Origin: Acanthaster planci
Taxonomy: Eukaryota; Echinodermata; Asteroidea; Valvatida; Acanthasteridae
NCBI RefSeq assembly: GCF_001949145.1
Contig: NW_019091552.1
Coordinates: forward strand, 692,420 to 756,419
DNA: 64,000 bases
Direction: 5' to 3'
The notes below the pieces were generated by a model. That model was not told the origin of the DNA. It worked only from the letters and a program-made list of their open reading frames with translations, and made no database searches. Shown here piece by piece: positions 9,347 to 21,419 of the stretch (position 1 is its first letter; each line of letters starts with the position of its first letter). Position numbers and translations under genes: made by a program.

Positions 9347-12300
9347 CTAGTCAAAGGGAAAAGCGAGTAACATCCAAATCATTATACATGTGTATTTCAT
9401 CATGGAAAGCAGAGATTAAAATTTTTAAGGAAAAGCTGCCATGACAAACGGAATCCAACATCTTAAACATGCATTGTGGAACCTAGGCAATTGGATCCCA
9501 GGGTCAGAACTCGGCAGAAAATCAGCAATGTATTAATGATCCAAACCCTAAATGCTGAATTGTACGGTTTCTAAGTTTTCTTACCTTTAATTTATTGGCT
9601 ATGTCCTCTGTCAAGTCGTCACTGAGGAAAGACAGAATTCATAATGAGATCACTGACGTAGAATTCAGTGTCAAAAAGTGGATGTGAATCACAGCGACAC
9701 CAAAACTGATATTCACTATTCCGAAAAATTGCACATTTTGTCAAATTTGATGAAAGAAGCCCCATGAAGCCGGTTTGGAACTAATATTTACTTTTGCGCT
9801 TATTACAACCCCCCCCATTAATGCAGAGAACATGAACATAATAGCATCAGTGACATACTGAGTGTTGGGATTTCAGTTCCATTTCATCAAAGCAATATCC
9901 ACATTCTTGGTCCCCAACACTTTTAGACTTCAACAGGACAGACAGACGGACTCCAGGCTAGGAAGCTTAAAACCGCTTGTTAAGATGCTTGAAATTCGTT
10001 ATCAGGCCTTTTGAGGCACTACATGCTAACACTGGGTGCCCATTTCAGAGGGAGGGGGAGCAGCCGTTGTTCACACTTTTTTTTTCAAGGGGGCGCTGAA
10101 AGCAAGTTTTTTATTGGCTTGTGTGTGTACATGGACTTCCTTGAGAGCGGGGCACATGCCCCCCTGTAGTGATGCCATGAACTATAGGAGGGGGCATGAG
10201 AATGCATGTGAGGGTCTTTCTCACAATTCAGACTGGTATAAATCAAACTTCCAGTTTTCAAAACCTAGACCAGATATGCTGTAAAAATGTGGAAGACAGA
10301 AAGACAGGATATTGCTAACACCGTGCCTGGCCACTGTACAGTGTACAAGCAACCTTGCTGTAAGTACAAACAGTGACAAATCAGGGGGGGTGTGAGTGGC
10401 TACTCAAAATTAAAGCTGTAAAATAGCTAGCAGAAAGCTGAAGTGTAAGAAGTCCCCATACGCTTGAACACAGCAGGTGCACAAAAAAGCTGAAATTTAG
10501 GGTCAACATCAAAACAAACAAGCTGAAATCATCTAAGAAGCTGAAGTTTCATATCTCTGTAAATACATACAAAGAGGGCGTTTCACTTCTTGAATGCAAT
10601 AATGGGGCTTCACTCACACTCTTGTCCACTCCCTAGGCACATTAATTGCTTTGTTGGCCTTATACCCAGTAGACAGCCACGTTTCCAGTCGGTCAGCAGG
10701 TCCAGTGAGCATCTTAGGGTGTATCCTATACATTCTCTGCCCCTTCATTCTGAGTTTAGAGCAGGACAGTAACTCATATCTCCATTCTCTTTCTTGAAAT
10801 CAAAAGTTATGTGTGGCCACACTGAAGTAAATATACGTTTGTCAGCCCAGTCCGCTAATTCTTCACTGCAGGAGAACTTCCAATCTTTCTCTACAATTCA
10901 GGCAACATGACCCACATCTTGTTTTTTTTTTACAATTCACCACCTGAGCTATTGATCAAGCACAAAACAAAAGTCTCTTGGGTGTGTAGTGTATGTCACT
11001 CAAATACTGAAGATGTCTGTGGGTTTTGTACAACGTCATGTACACTCAAATTGATTCTGTCCCATTTTTGTTGTTATGAATTGACGTTAAAATGCAGTGA
11101 CCAAGATAAAGCTGACAAGGATGATAAACAATATTTGTTTCTGAGGGCCACAATAAACCTAAATGACTTGCTGCAGATGAGACACATATCTTTGTTGAAT
11201 GTTGCTGAAAGGCCAGTCACTTAAGTAGGAGCAACCAATGGAAATAGGGAATAGGTTGAAAGTGTTTTCTGAATTTCAACAGTTAGCAGGGAAATGCACC
11301 GATCAGACATTCCCATTTTGCGGCTCGAAATTGGCCACCGGGGGAAAAAAGGCCAGAACTTTCAAGGGTTCGCGTAGCTGAGATGTGTCTCTTGTCTGCA
11401 GCAAAGTCGGCCTTTGGGGGCGGGTACTCACAAAGGAGCCGGAGGAGGGAGGACGGGAGACCCCTGGACATGCTTGTAGGATTGCTCAGCGAAATGGGCG
11501 AGGGAGGCCACACCGTAGTGGAAGAGACCATAGGGGTACTGGTTGCCCTTGCGGAATCTATATGTATGACGGGGAGAAAGGGGAAGTGGCAGTGTTGAAG
11601 TCGAGGCCTCTCAAGACAAGCACAAGACCAACACAAGACCTCCAGCGTGAATTCAAGTCACACGCTATTCAGTCAGGTGGGCGCAGTGGTTCTTTCCTCG
11701 CCTTCTGCCTCAGCAATCAGGGTTCAAATCTGGGCTCGGACAACATGTGAATTGGGCTTTCAGTCCACACCTGACTTCATGGGTGTTACCCAGAATATTC
11801 CTCTGGGTTTTTCCTCCCATTTCTAAAACTGTAACTGCTTTTCATTGTCTCCTCTCTACAGATTTCTTCAGGCTTGCGAGCAACAATGCCAAGGGTGCTT
11901 TTGAGGAATCCTTGTGTCATTTCTAAAAATGATTAATGATAAAATGCAATGAAATCCAACCGAGGCATTCCTTTGTCATTTTTTTGCCCCGTTAGTTGTG
12001 ACAGGTCTTGTGAATGGGTCTGCGCATGGTCTTTTGATGGTCTCAACCACAACATGGGGGGGGATAGGCAATGAAGGAACAAGATCACCGTGATTTCCTC
12101 TGTAACTGGCTAGACAACGTGTCGAGGTTGATTCAACCTTTGATTCAACTTTGATTAAACCAAAAGACAACTGAGCAACTCTGCATGCTGCAGTGGAAGC
12201 ACTGAATGTGCCAGTGGCTGGGTTGGCCAAAAAGTGAGGATTCTGTTGTGTTTATTTCTGCGCGCAACCAGAGGGGCACACAGGCTGTCCAGTCAGTACG

Positions 12301-15300
12301 TAGAGATCAGTGAAAGATACCGGTACCCTGCAGAAATTCTACTCAAGTTGAGATCATGCTACATATACATGTACTTGTAAAATTCAAGGCGCTGCTACGT
12401 GTGCCTTGCCAGAAGAGCAGGTCAGGCTGCATCTGAGGCAAAAGCACACTGTATTAATTGCTACCTCTGTGCCTCTCACAAGTCCTTTCTCAGTACCATT
12501 CCTAAGTGGTGGGGGTGAGCAGTGACAATGGAATGCTTTTGTCATAGTTCATCTGGATGGTTTTGGCTTTGGCTTGAGATCAGGTAACTTGTGAGGGGCT
12601 TGACTCCCCGGCAAAGACAGCTCATGTCTCAACAGTGGACCACATAAACAGTGTGATGCCTGTAATGTGGCACTACACTTCTTGCTGAACTACATTTTAG
12701 CAGCTTTCACTTCTTTCCTGGGCTAGGGTAGCCTGATCCATGGGCGTCATGGATGGGGGAAAGAAGGATGCTTGCCCCTCCCCTCAAAGAAAAAAATTTT
12801 AAAATGAAACCCCCCCCCGAAAAAAAGGCCCCCAGAACAGAACAAATGAAAGACAAAAAAGCTTCAAAAAACTGAAAATTAAATCCCACTGTTAATAGGT
12901 TATCAATTCACTGCTGGTGAATGTTTTACCCCCCCCCTGAAATAAAAGTTCCCCCCACCAAAAAAATTCTGGCAACATCCGTGGTTTTATCGATGCTGCA
13001 GTGATGATGTTGGACCTCATCACTAGGAGGCATGAGCAGGGACAGGTTACAGATTGGAAACTTTTGTTTTCCGGCTTTCAGAAATGACAGGGAGATGTGG
13101 GTACTCAAGGGGGAGTTGAACCAGGCACAACACAGGCGAAAGGGGGGGGGCTGGACAACCACACCCAAAGAATCAACAAACATGCAAAGCTTAAGTCATG
13201 CAAAATGAAATCTCAGAAGCAATGCTCGGCTCAATAAAACGGAAGGCTGGATTATTCTAAATAAAACAAAAATACCACAAGTGAAAAGACAAATATTAGA
13301 TTTCTTTCACGTTGACATTTGACAAGTGTTAATTAAAAACAAATTTGTTGAAAGAAATGACAAATTAATTCCTTCTGGGTTCATTTTGGAGGAAAAATTT
13401 GCATAATTACATATTGGGATTACACTTTGAGCAGTCGATCGTTTTAAAACAAATTTGTTTGGGCCTGCTAAAATACATATAATGTGACATACATTTAGCA
13501 ACCACAAAACTGAGCATGTTTCCTGGCATTTATGTATCAATCAATCTTCACTTTCTTGTCAGGGATGTTGTGACAGGAAATCTTTCAAAATCCCAATAAC
13601 ATTGAAGGACTTCAAATGTGACACATCTACGGGACTGTTAGAATAAAATACTTACAACAGGACTGTTGGCGTTTTCTGTACAGCAATGTTAAATCTTTTC
13701 ACGAGAGCTTTGTTAGTGGTTGTGTCGACGGTAGCAACATTGATTCTGTCTTTTAACCTGCAAAAATTTTAAATTACAGTAAAGTTTAATTTGACAAATC
13801 TGTACAAGGAAACTATATGTACATGTAAGTAAACTCCAATCACTTCTTAGTCATGAGAAAGAGTTTGGTATCCAATGTTTTTTCTGTAGATATGATAATG
13901 TTCCAGCAAATCAGAGACTCCGCTGGAGAATTGAACTGACAGTGTACGATTTCATGACAATGTCATAAACCAAATAACACATGAACTTTACCTGTAAGCC
14001 ACTGTCTCCCATATCGTCTGTAATGCTACACATTGAGGTCTCTCTGGATCACAGCTGAAAGGCAACAAAGCATTATTTGATCACTTCAGCTTCTCAGGAA
14101 TGACGTCTCTTCAAGTAACATGAGGCTTTAAAACATCACTTGGCAGTCTCTTGACCAAAACGGTGGTAATTCCACAAGTCAATACTAAAGGTACACACAT
14201 TCAAGATAAGCACACTATCCCTTAGTCTCTCGGAATTCTTGCTGGGAATTTGTTTCAACCCTCTAAAGTCCCCGGCTGTGTGGGAAACCAACAGCACATT
14301 TTTGTACTTTCCACGGAGCACAAAGCAGTGGGTTCAAAATTCCTCAATCCTCCACAACGCTCCAAACTTTCCGGAGGCCTTCAAACAATCTACGGGGCTT
14401 AAGCTTAAGGGTTCTGGTGTCAGAGGTAGAGATTCTTTGAGATGTTTCTTTTTCTCTTTCAGCCATAAAGCCCTTTAAAAGAAACAAAAGATGAATTGAC
14501 AAGATAATAAAAACATTCCACTTTAAAGCCAGCAGAAAATCTCAAGGGATGTAAGAAATCAAAGTGATCCATTTCAAATTAGCACTGAGACCAAAAGCCC
14601 TGTGTTCTATACTTTGAAGTGGAAACAAAAGGTCCCTCAAGTGCCACCGTACCAGCCTGACACCTAACACTTCAGTGATGAGTGGATGCATAGCTCTCTG
14701 CCAGAATGGCCTACCGGAAGGCTTGGCTTCCAATCTTACTTTTGGCTCCAGTTTTTTGTCGAGCAATGCACTTACAACTGGACGAGCCAGTCCCCCGTGG
14801 TGGCTCCTGTGGAGGCCTGGGTGAGGTGTTCAAAGTCCTTGTCATTCAGGAATCGGCCCTGGACCTCTCTGGTATTCTCGAGCCATGCCAGAATCTCTTC
14901 CACTTCATGGTGGCCTGTAAGAGACAAACAAGGAAAGCATGGTATATTCAGCAGTTGAACATCTCAAACATACTGCCAATGTGGTGTCTTAATGTAATGG
15001 GGGATGGTCCAATGACAGCACCCAGAACAACCCAAAAATAAAAGTGACACCTCATACACAACTCCCCGAGCTTTTTTGCTCAGAATCTTCCTAAATTCTA
15101 AAAAATCTGGTCATGCTGCAGAAAACTAATGGCATCCAGCCCCATTAGAGCTCCACATTCCTACAATCCTACAAAACCCTTCAAAACATAATTGAAGGAT
15201 TTTGGAGGCTCAGGGAGACTCAGAAGGCACTGATCTTCAAGAGAATAAATACTACATACTGAAAAACCTAATCAACAATAACCCCCAATTTCAGATTCAT

Positions 15301-18300
15301 TGTAAACAATGACAAAATGCAGCACACCCCTTTTTTCCTGCACAAAAATAAATTCAAATCTGATATGGGGATTCACAATAGCGCGCCTCCATGAGTTTAT
15401 AATGCATTGGCCAATCACAATGCCTGAAATCTGTCAACTCTTTCCAAACGTGCATTGGGTCACCAGACTTTTCGCGCATTGTGATTGGGTAAGACATTAC
15501 CAACTCTTGGAGGCCCGCTATTGCGAAATACCCGTGTTACCTACTCATCACAGAATTCCATGAATTCCAACTGCATATGTACATAAATGTTCCACAGTAA
15601 ATGTACATGTGCCATCTCTCATTATGGAGGATCTTGACACTAATGTATACCGCATGCTATAGTCCGATTCACTGACACCATTACTGCCTTGTCCATGTCA
15701 CTCAGGCGCGCATTCCTAAGCTTGACGAGTGCGTGATTTTGGTTAGCAGTGCGCTGCAATTGGTTGATGAGGAGGCATTCAATGTGCATCGCTTTTGTTC
15801 ACCCGCCTGGGGACACCACAGTAATGGCTCCTGATTCTAGTGACCGGATACAGTCTACACATATCTAACCTCAAGGTGCACATTGGTAAATGTATGCCTG
15901 TCCTTGTTTTGTTTGCCCACAGGCACTGGGTGCAGGACTTGTACAAAAAATTGGCATAGAATGTACACTGTAACTGATTTGCATAAGTAGTGTACAGCTG
16001 AGTTCAATACCAACAGCTGTCACATTGCACATGTAAATTTTACGGGTGCTGACTGACTTCAATGCACAATAGTATATGTGGTCTCCATTCCAGTTGTCAT
16101 TGACATGATATTTTTGACGACATACTCTTAATATAGGTAGTGTGAAATGCATCTAGTTTCAAAGACACAATACTTTGGAGATCTCTTCAGCTGATGTATA
16201 ATACCGTAATATACAAAATGAACTTATACATACCTTCGTAGAGAATGGGGACTGTTTTCCTAAAAAAGACCAGTGATGGAAGTTTCTGGAAATCATAATG
16301 TTTGACAATGTCCAAGTTGTTGATGATCACTGCTGGAATGTCCAACTTCTCCTTTAACAGCTCTGTGTTGACTTGGTCGAAGATGGGTGCAAACTCCTTG
16401 CAATTCCTGCACCCTGGCCCAACTTGTTGGTTCAAATCAGGCAATGGGCAGAGAGAAAAGGAATTAAAAAAGATAAACGGCATTTGAATATGTGACTTGC
16501 TACACACAGACAAATTGAAACACAAAGATTTTACTTTGATGCCTGCAATTCAGGGTGCACAGATCACGTGCACAAAGGGCCCCAAAATTTGATCTTTTCT
16601 TGACACCAAAATAACAAAATTGACTTTCCAAAATGACAAGGCAGTTTCTTTCTTCAGGATGTTTATCCAGGAAGAATTATTGGACCATCACAAGTTTCAA
16701 ACATCAACAATTTTTGAAAGGGATACCTGTTAATTTTCGCGGAATTTTAACAGGTAAAGTAGGTTTTTGTTTGGTGCTTATAACAGAAAAAAATTTGTGG
16801 TGGTCCAATATAAAATGTCTGATTCTTCCCACCTGTATATTTCCAGTCTCACTCAGTTAGGGAGTGGAAGAATAAGGGACCATTAAAGATGGTACATGTA
16901 TGATGTATGGGATAATTAAGAGTGTGCCTTACATGTATTAAAATGTTGCTTGTTACTTGTCAGTGATTTGGTGTACAGTAGGTTGCTCTCATACGCAATG
17001 CACATTTCACATCAAAATTTCACATTCATGACAGTTTGAGGAATAACTGGGAGGACTGGAAAGCCAAATAATTCAAAGAGTAGTTCTGGTACACTGAACG
17101 CATGAACAGCTTGAGTCATTCCAGCCCTAATGCTCATGACATCTGGAGATTCACGATATTCTGATATCATGAGGCGTGTAATTGCGCCTCTGCTCAGAGA
17201 GGTGGAAACCATGTTCCACAACATACACAATGTTGAGACTGCAGGAGCTAGCCAGCAACACCAATCAAGATCAAGATGGCTTTTCCACCCCTTCCGAGCT
17301 GAGTGATGTTCCTGCAAGAGCTTGTCAGCTCTAGCATGAATTAAGATCAATGTGGCCCAAATTTCTATGGGAAGTATACATACATGTAAGGATCCGCAAA
17401 GCTGAAATTGAAATAACTGCTCATAATGGTGATAACCAACTAGTTTTTCCAACATGTCCAAGGCACATATAATGCGTAACCAATAGGGACCATGTGGGAT
17501 ACATGTGCAGTTACATGTAGCTCAGAAAAAAAATGGGTGGTAAGCCTATAATGTAACATTGCTTAGTGCATTATTTCAAAAGACTACATAACTGTTCATA
17601 TGTGAGCACACTGATGTGAAATTTACAGTCACTGCTGGCAATATTTGGGATAAAATTTAAAAGATAACCAGGGCAAAATGTTGATTTAATCAACCACAAC
17701 CACCGTTTCCTCTGAGCTGCATACATGTAGGAATTTTGTTCCTGTATATACAATTTCTTATTGTCCAAAATGCACAGTACATACAGGTCAGGGGCGTTGG
17801 CTGGGGGAGGGGGTGCAGATGCAGGGAGTAAGGAAGTTCCAAATTTCTATTTTTGATGGATCTCCGCTGTTGAGATACATGGTCGTGCTCTAATTGAAGG
17901 ACCAAACTAAAGAAAAAAATTATTGGGAGAGGAGGGTAGAACGGCTAGCCCCTGCATTATTCCGTATGATTAGTTCACTCCCAATACTTAACATGGGAAA
18001 TTCCGGACGCGGTCAACATACTCGATTTGTAATACTAACATGACTAAGCGTACATATGACCGGCTGGACCACATCTGTAGTAAGGAATTGGGATGCGGCC
18101 GCTTAGCTCACTGTGTACAGCAGGGAGCTTGGTGCGAATGATCAGTGGTAATGTTTTTGTGCATATCTTGACATGTGTAGCACACGTGCCTTCCTCGTTT
18201 AACTGTTGGAAGATGGAGTTCCGCTTTCATGAAAATCGCAATTGGGGCCAAACCACCCCTGCATGTACATGTACATGTAGATGTGCAAACTTGGCAAATG

Positions 18301-18582
18301 AAAAACAAGGTGCTAAGTTAGTTTTTGTGAGTCCAAACTTCAACACTGTCATGATTGTTCAAGTCGATGTTGAACGATCACGATCTATAAGATCTTACTG
18401 AAATTAACAAGGAGTAAGTCGCCCGCTTCCATCTTCCGTTCAAACGTCTCTGCACTTATTTCCTGAGCACCGATGACTTCATCACCTTGGCCAGCACAAG
18501 AAACGAAGCAATGAAATAGCAGATATGCCAACGTTAGTGCGAAGGAGCATTTGGATGAAGTACTGTCGCCTGCCATTTTCAT
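9209..18582 (-). CDS. Type I ER-membrane protein with two thioredoxin-like domains (PDI/TMX-like), eight exons, complete
   Basis: Probable ER thiol-disulfide oxidoreductase. Joined exons: 18582-18399, 16422-16234, 14914-14776, 14054-13992, 13757-13656, 11557-11432, 9621-9585, 9346-9209, giving 325 residues and a TAA stop. Signal peptide is about 1-31; thioredoxin domain 1 about 40-135 with CRNC at 66-69 and the LPSLVFF segment before its last strands; thioredoxin-like domain 2 about 145-260 with QFCDPERPQC in place of a CxxC and TPTVLLFRKG as the matching strand; single membrane helix about 288-309; cytosolic tail ending KKGV, a di-lysine KKxx retrieval signal. The layout recalls TMX-type PDIs, but I cannot name an orthologue. 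Two in-frame ATGs open the reading frame (18582 and 18576); the second has the better context. The CRNC site suggests real redox activity in domain 1 while domain 2 may be structural. Confidence 0.9.
9585..9621 (-). CDS. Thioredoxin protein exon 7: 37-bp micro-exon
   Basis: Residues 268-280 (FDDLTEDIANKLK), a short acidic amphipathic helix before the membrane segment. Despite its small size it has clean splice sites (TTTCCTCAG, GTAAGA) and matches phase 2 from exon 6 and phase 0 into exon 8. Confidence 0.8.
11432..11557 (-). CDS. Thioredoxin protein exon 6: last strands of domain 2 and proline-rich linker
   Basis: Residues 226-267 plus two bases. FRKGNQYPYG is the closing strand pair, FHYGVASLAHFAEQSY the last helix, and SPVLPPPAPF a short proline-rich linker. 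The phase (2 in, 2 out) joins exactly to exons 5 and 7. Acceptor CATACATATAG, donor GTGAGT. Confidence 0.86.
11668..11900 (+). repeat. tRNA-derived SINE in thioredoxin-gene intron 5
   Basis: It contains an A-box-like GGGCGCAGTGG and a B-box-like GGTTCAAATCTGG about 50 bases apart, followed by a non-tRNA body with CTGGGTTTTTCCTCCCA, a segment typical of metazoan tRNA SINEs. It lies opposite to the host gene. It is not a functional tRNA because no acceptor stem can be paired. Confidence 0.65.
12730..12990. repeat. Low-complexity C-rich/A-rich tract, probably an eroded transposable element
   Basis: It starts CCATGGGCGTCATGG and contains repeated runs of seven to ten C residues next to A-rich runs (near 12811, 12930 and 12953). 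The opening resembles the start of repeat R1, but the rest does not align by eye. It lies in thioredoxin-gene intron 5. Confidence 0.4.
13656..13757 (-). CDS. Thioredoxin protein exon 5: domain 2 core
   Basis: Residues 192-225 plus two bases. INVATVDTTTNKALVKRFNI is the central strand and helix of a thioredoxin fold, and KTPTVL carries the conserved Pro. Acceptor TTTTTGCAG, donor GTAAGT. Confidence 0.88.
13992..14054 (-). CDS. Thioredoxin protein exon 4: degenerate active-site region of domain 2
   Basis: Only 63 bp; residues 171-191 plus two bases. It encodes FCDPERPQCVALQTIWETVAY. The two cysteines (172 and 179) are separated by six residues instead of two, so the normal CxxC is absent. Flanking splice sites are TTTCAG and GTAAAG. 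Confidence 0.85.
14776..14914 (-). CDS. Thioredoxin protein exon 3: linker and start of domain 2
   Basis: Residues 125-170 plus two bases. HHEVEEILAWLENT is the C-terminal helix of domain 1. FLNDKDFEHLTQ followed by GDWLVQF repeats the helix-strand start of a thioredoxin fold, so this exon joins the two domains. Acceptor TCTCTTACAG, donor GTAAGT. Confidence 0.87.
15364..15539. repeat. Foldback MITE with about 55-bp inverted ends
   Basis: The left end GGGGATTCACAATAGCGCGC..CCAATCACAATGC matches the reverse complement of the right end CGGGTATTTCGCAATAGCGG..CCAATCACAATGC over most of 55 bases, including CCTCCA.GAGTT. The two arms make up nearly two thirds of the element. It lies in thioredoxin-gene intron 2, between exons 3 and 2. 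Confidence 0.75.
15661..15856 (+). repeat. MITE-like element family B, copy 1
   Basis: Ends are inverted: the left CCATTACTGCCTTGTCC pairs with the right GGGACACCACAGTAATGGC. The core GCGCATTCCTAAGCTTGACG recurs near 29170 and, in reverse, near 61150. No coding capacity. It lies in a thioredoxin-gene intron. Confidence 0.75.
16234..16422 (-). CDS. Thioredoxin protein exon 2: active site CRNC
   Basis: Residues 62-124 plus one base. It completes LVNFIGPGCRNCKEFAPIF, in which Cys66 and Cys69 are the redox pair. Further on, LPSLVFFR holds the Pro that is normally cis in thioredoxins, and VPILYEG is the final strand. Acceptor CCAACAAG, donor GTATGT. Confidence 0.9.
18399..18582 (-). CDS. Thioredoxin protein exon 1: signal peptide and first strand
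   Basis: Residues 1-61 plus one base. LALTLAYLLFHC-like hydrophobic core (here FALTLAYLLFHCFVSC) is the signal peptide. ISAETFERKMEAGDLLLVNF is the usual helix and strand just before a thioredoxin active site. Donor GTAAGA, phase 1. Confidence 0.87.
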
Positions 18583-20196
18583 CTTGTTTACTGAATAGCG
18601 GACAGGGCGACGCGACCGTGGACGGCCAAGGTTTAAAGCGCAAACACACAGATGCGTTTATGTGTGGTTTAAAGTGCACACGTGTCATTTGTGTAGCGCC
18701 CTCAAGAGCCCCTTTTCTGCAATTTTTTTTCTTGGTACAGGGATTGCTCTGCGTCGAGAACGCGTTTGTTTTCACGGCACGGCACGTCTTTGATAGTGAC
18801 ACTGACAGTGACATTAACTGTGAATAAATAGCAATAGCTTGTCCGTTTGTGTATATTTACCAGTGAGTAGGCTGTAAAAAGGACGTAACCCTTAATTTGC
18901 TCTTTACTGAAAACCTTTCTGAGAAAAGGTCGCTCACTGGCTTATTTTTTTACATTACCGTGTGGTTCACGAACATGCACGTTCATATTAGCCTAAACAC
19001 CATACGAGCCCTAAATGCAGCTAAAATCGCAAAACAAATATCAAACATTGGGTTAATTGAAACACGAAGGTGTAACTTCAAAGATTTTTAGTAAAATATT
19101 TCATTGCATGGTCTCTGTAAGACGCGTCGGAATCATGACTTAGTGGCTAGGCCTGTCAGCACACGTTACTTCCAACCGTAGCCATAAATGTTGACCACGG
19201 TCTAAAGCTACTGTACGTCCCCGTTACGGCTGCCGCTGAGCCATTGGCTAGAAGTGCGGCTGTATCATAGAGCTGTATATAATCCTCAATGGTCTGCATA
19301 AACCTCAAGCCCTTACATGGACCCGTGCATAATACTACTACGTGTACATGAACATGTATTTACCTCAGACGGTTCACTCTCATTTCCCTGCGCCAGAAGA
19401 CTCATGCGAACTACAGCCAACTTGGCTGTGATAAGTGATCTGCAACACTAATCCCCAACCACCATAGCCTCTTCGTCATTTGAGGGCAGCCAAGGTGACT
19501 CACTTAATTAAGTGTTTCATTTCCTTATTTGGATTTTTTTCATTTTTAGGGACAGGGTTGTTCATATGTTTTTTTTCAATTTACAACAGAATTGTCCAAA
19601 ATATATTTCAAGAGACATTGGAATATCTGATACCCCCATTGTATCTCTGACGAATTTGTAATTTCTTTTGAGGCTAAGGGTAAAAATAATTAAAAACACC
19701 TCAAGAGCAGGTAATCTACCAATAACACCCTGATTTGCTCAATTAAGTCATGGAACGTCTCATTTGCTACGGGAATAATTAACTTTCCACCCACAAGGAC
19801 ACCGAGATTATTTGTTGATGCTTTAGGGTGATTTCCCCCCCAGAGTTGGCCTACGGACAACTGGCGTCCTATAACTATCGCTCATCGCAAAAGCGGCCCA
19901 TCATAGTCATGCACTGACCCTGGACTCTTTTATTTAGTACTCGCTGTGAGTGAGGCTAAGCCGTATTAAAAAGTGCAGTCCAGAATGGTAACCGTGAGGG
20001 CGGTATTGAAAACCAAGATTGTGTCTGGGTGTGGGCGGGTCTTTGTAATTATGGGGGGGTGGCAGTTGGAACATTATGTAATTGGGCTTTGGAGTACATG
20101 TAGTGAACTTAGAACAAGACTCTCAAGTCTCCCTATATTGCTCGCGAAATCATACAGCACCTTCAGAAAGCCAGCCATCTCTTCCAGAGCTGTTTA
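18583..20196. other. Upstream flank of the thioredoxin gene; no other gene recognised
   Basis: This should contain the promoter of the minus-strand thioredoxin gene directly beside 18582. No TATA box is evident. Short open frames on both strands lack domain motifs and conserved splice context. Confidence 0.5.
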
Positions 20197-20340
20197 TATA
20201 GAGAGAGTTACGACACCAAAATGGTGGATTATGCGTCAGTGTACATGGACATTTCGCGCACAATAACTGCAGGCTGTACTGCAAACATAATGAACAGCCA
20301 TGGTGATTTCAAAGTCTGAAGTTGGCGCTACTCTCTCTTT
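20197..20340 (+). repeat. MITE-like element family C, copy 1
   Basis: The left end TATAGAGAGAGTTACGACACC is inversely matched by the right end GTTGGCGCTACTCTCTCTTTAG. A related copy is at 60878-61012 with ends CTAGAGAGAGCTGCGACAT and GCTAGCGCTACGCTCTCTATAG. It directly abuts family A copy 2. Confidence 0.65.
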
Positions 20341-20467
20341 AGAGGCTTTGCGTGGGAGCCATCTTCCAGGGCAGGTCTTTTGTTCCACAGAGAAACCTCC
20401 ATTTTGCATGCCCTGTGGAACAAAAGCTGTGGCCTGCAGGATGGCAGCTATGCAAGCCCTCTACATA
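20339..20467 (+). repeat. MITE-like element family A, copy 2
   Basis: It starts AGAGGCTTTGCGTGGGAGCC and shares GCCATCTT..AGGGCAG, TTCCACAG.GAAACCTCC and GATGGCAGC with the minus-strand copy at 2651-2769, in the same order. The two ends are imperfect inverted repeats of about 30 bp. Confidence 0.75.
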
Positions 20468-21419
20468 CAGCTCTGACACACCATTGTGTGTTAAAAAACA
20501 CACCGAGCCGTTGCTTTTTGCTTGCCCCCTCACGAAAGCTATGGATACCCTCCATTTTCGGATGAAAGCCGACACCGCATCCCTACACTGTCCAGCTTTT
20601 TCGTGTTTCCCTAAGACGTAAATTTCAGCTGTGTCAACTGAGTTCCTCCGCGCGACCCAAAATCAACACTTTGATATTAGTCTGCCAGTGTTATTGCTTG
20701 TGAAAGGTTTTCTCGGACTAGGGATTTCTTCCATTTTGAGAGAAGATTGATTCAGGAGGCTGAAACGGTGGCAGCTGTTAATAACTTGAACTGGGGTGCT
20801 CGGTTTGAAAAGAGATTATTCAAGCGGTCTGCGGCATTTATCATTACACGTCTGGCTATGTTTAGCATCATGTTTCCCGCAGCTTGGTCTGTTTTTACTC
20901 GTGCTTATAAAACAGGTCAGTATGCCGAGACAGGCTAATCTGTAGTTTCAAGTTCCTTTCATACATAGCAAGCAATCCATTATTGCCTATCAAGAGGACT
21001 GCTCTCCTTCATCGCTAGCAATATTTCTTATTTCGTTTGGGGTAATTTTTGACTTTTCAGAAAATGAAAAGCGCAAGAATTTCTTAATCGGTGCCCGCCT
21101 AAAATTTTTTTATTTTTTTATTAATTTTTTGCAAACCCTCCAAATGAAAATGTTGGCCACTTTAATGGCAGGAATAAATTACAATTAGCCTATTCCCAGA
21201 ACCTGCGAAATTTGTTTCATGTACATTTATGTTAATGATTATCACCAGGTTTTTATATTAACGCTGTATTAATCACTTTCATGCAATTGTACGAATGCGC
21301 CTTCGCTCGAGAAAATCGTAGCCTGTGTCACTTGTAACTAAAAACAGCAGTTGGTTTATCACCGTCAACATGCAGAATATGGAAAGTTACTTACTCAAAT
21401 TGATACTTACTCAAATAGA

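Noticed and set aside
11385-11598. Plus-strand open frames across 11385-11750
   Set aside because: They are antisense shadows of thioredoxin-gene exon 6, which has clean splice sites and domain motifs on the minus strand.
17012-17461. 149-codon minus-strand open frame in an intron of the thioredoxin gene
   Set aside because: No domain, no conserved motif, does not fit the phases of the host gene; likely chance.
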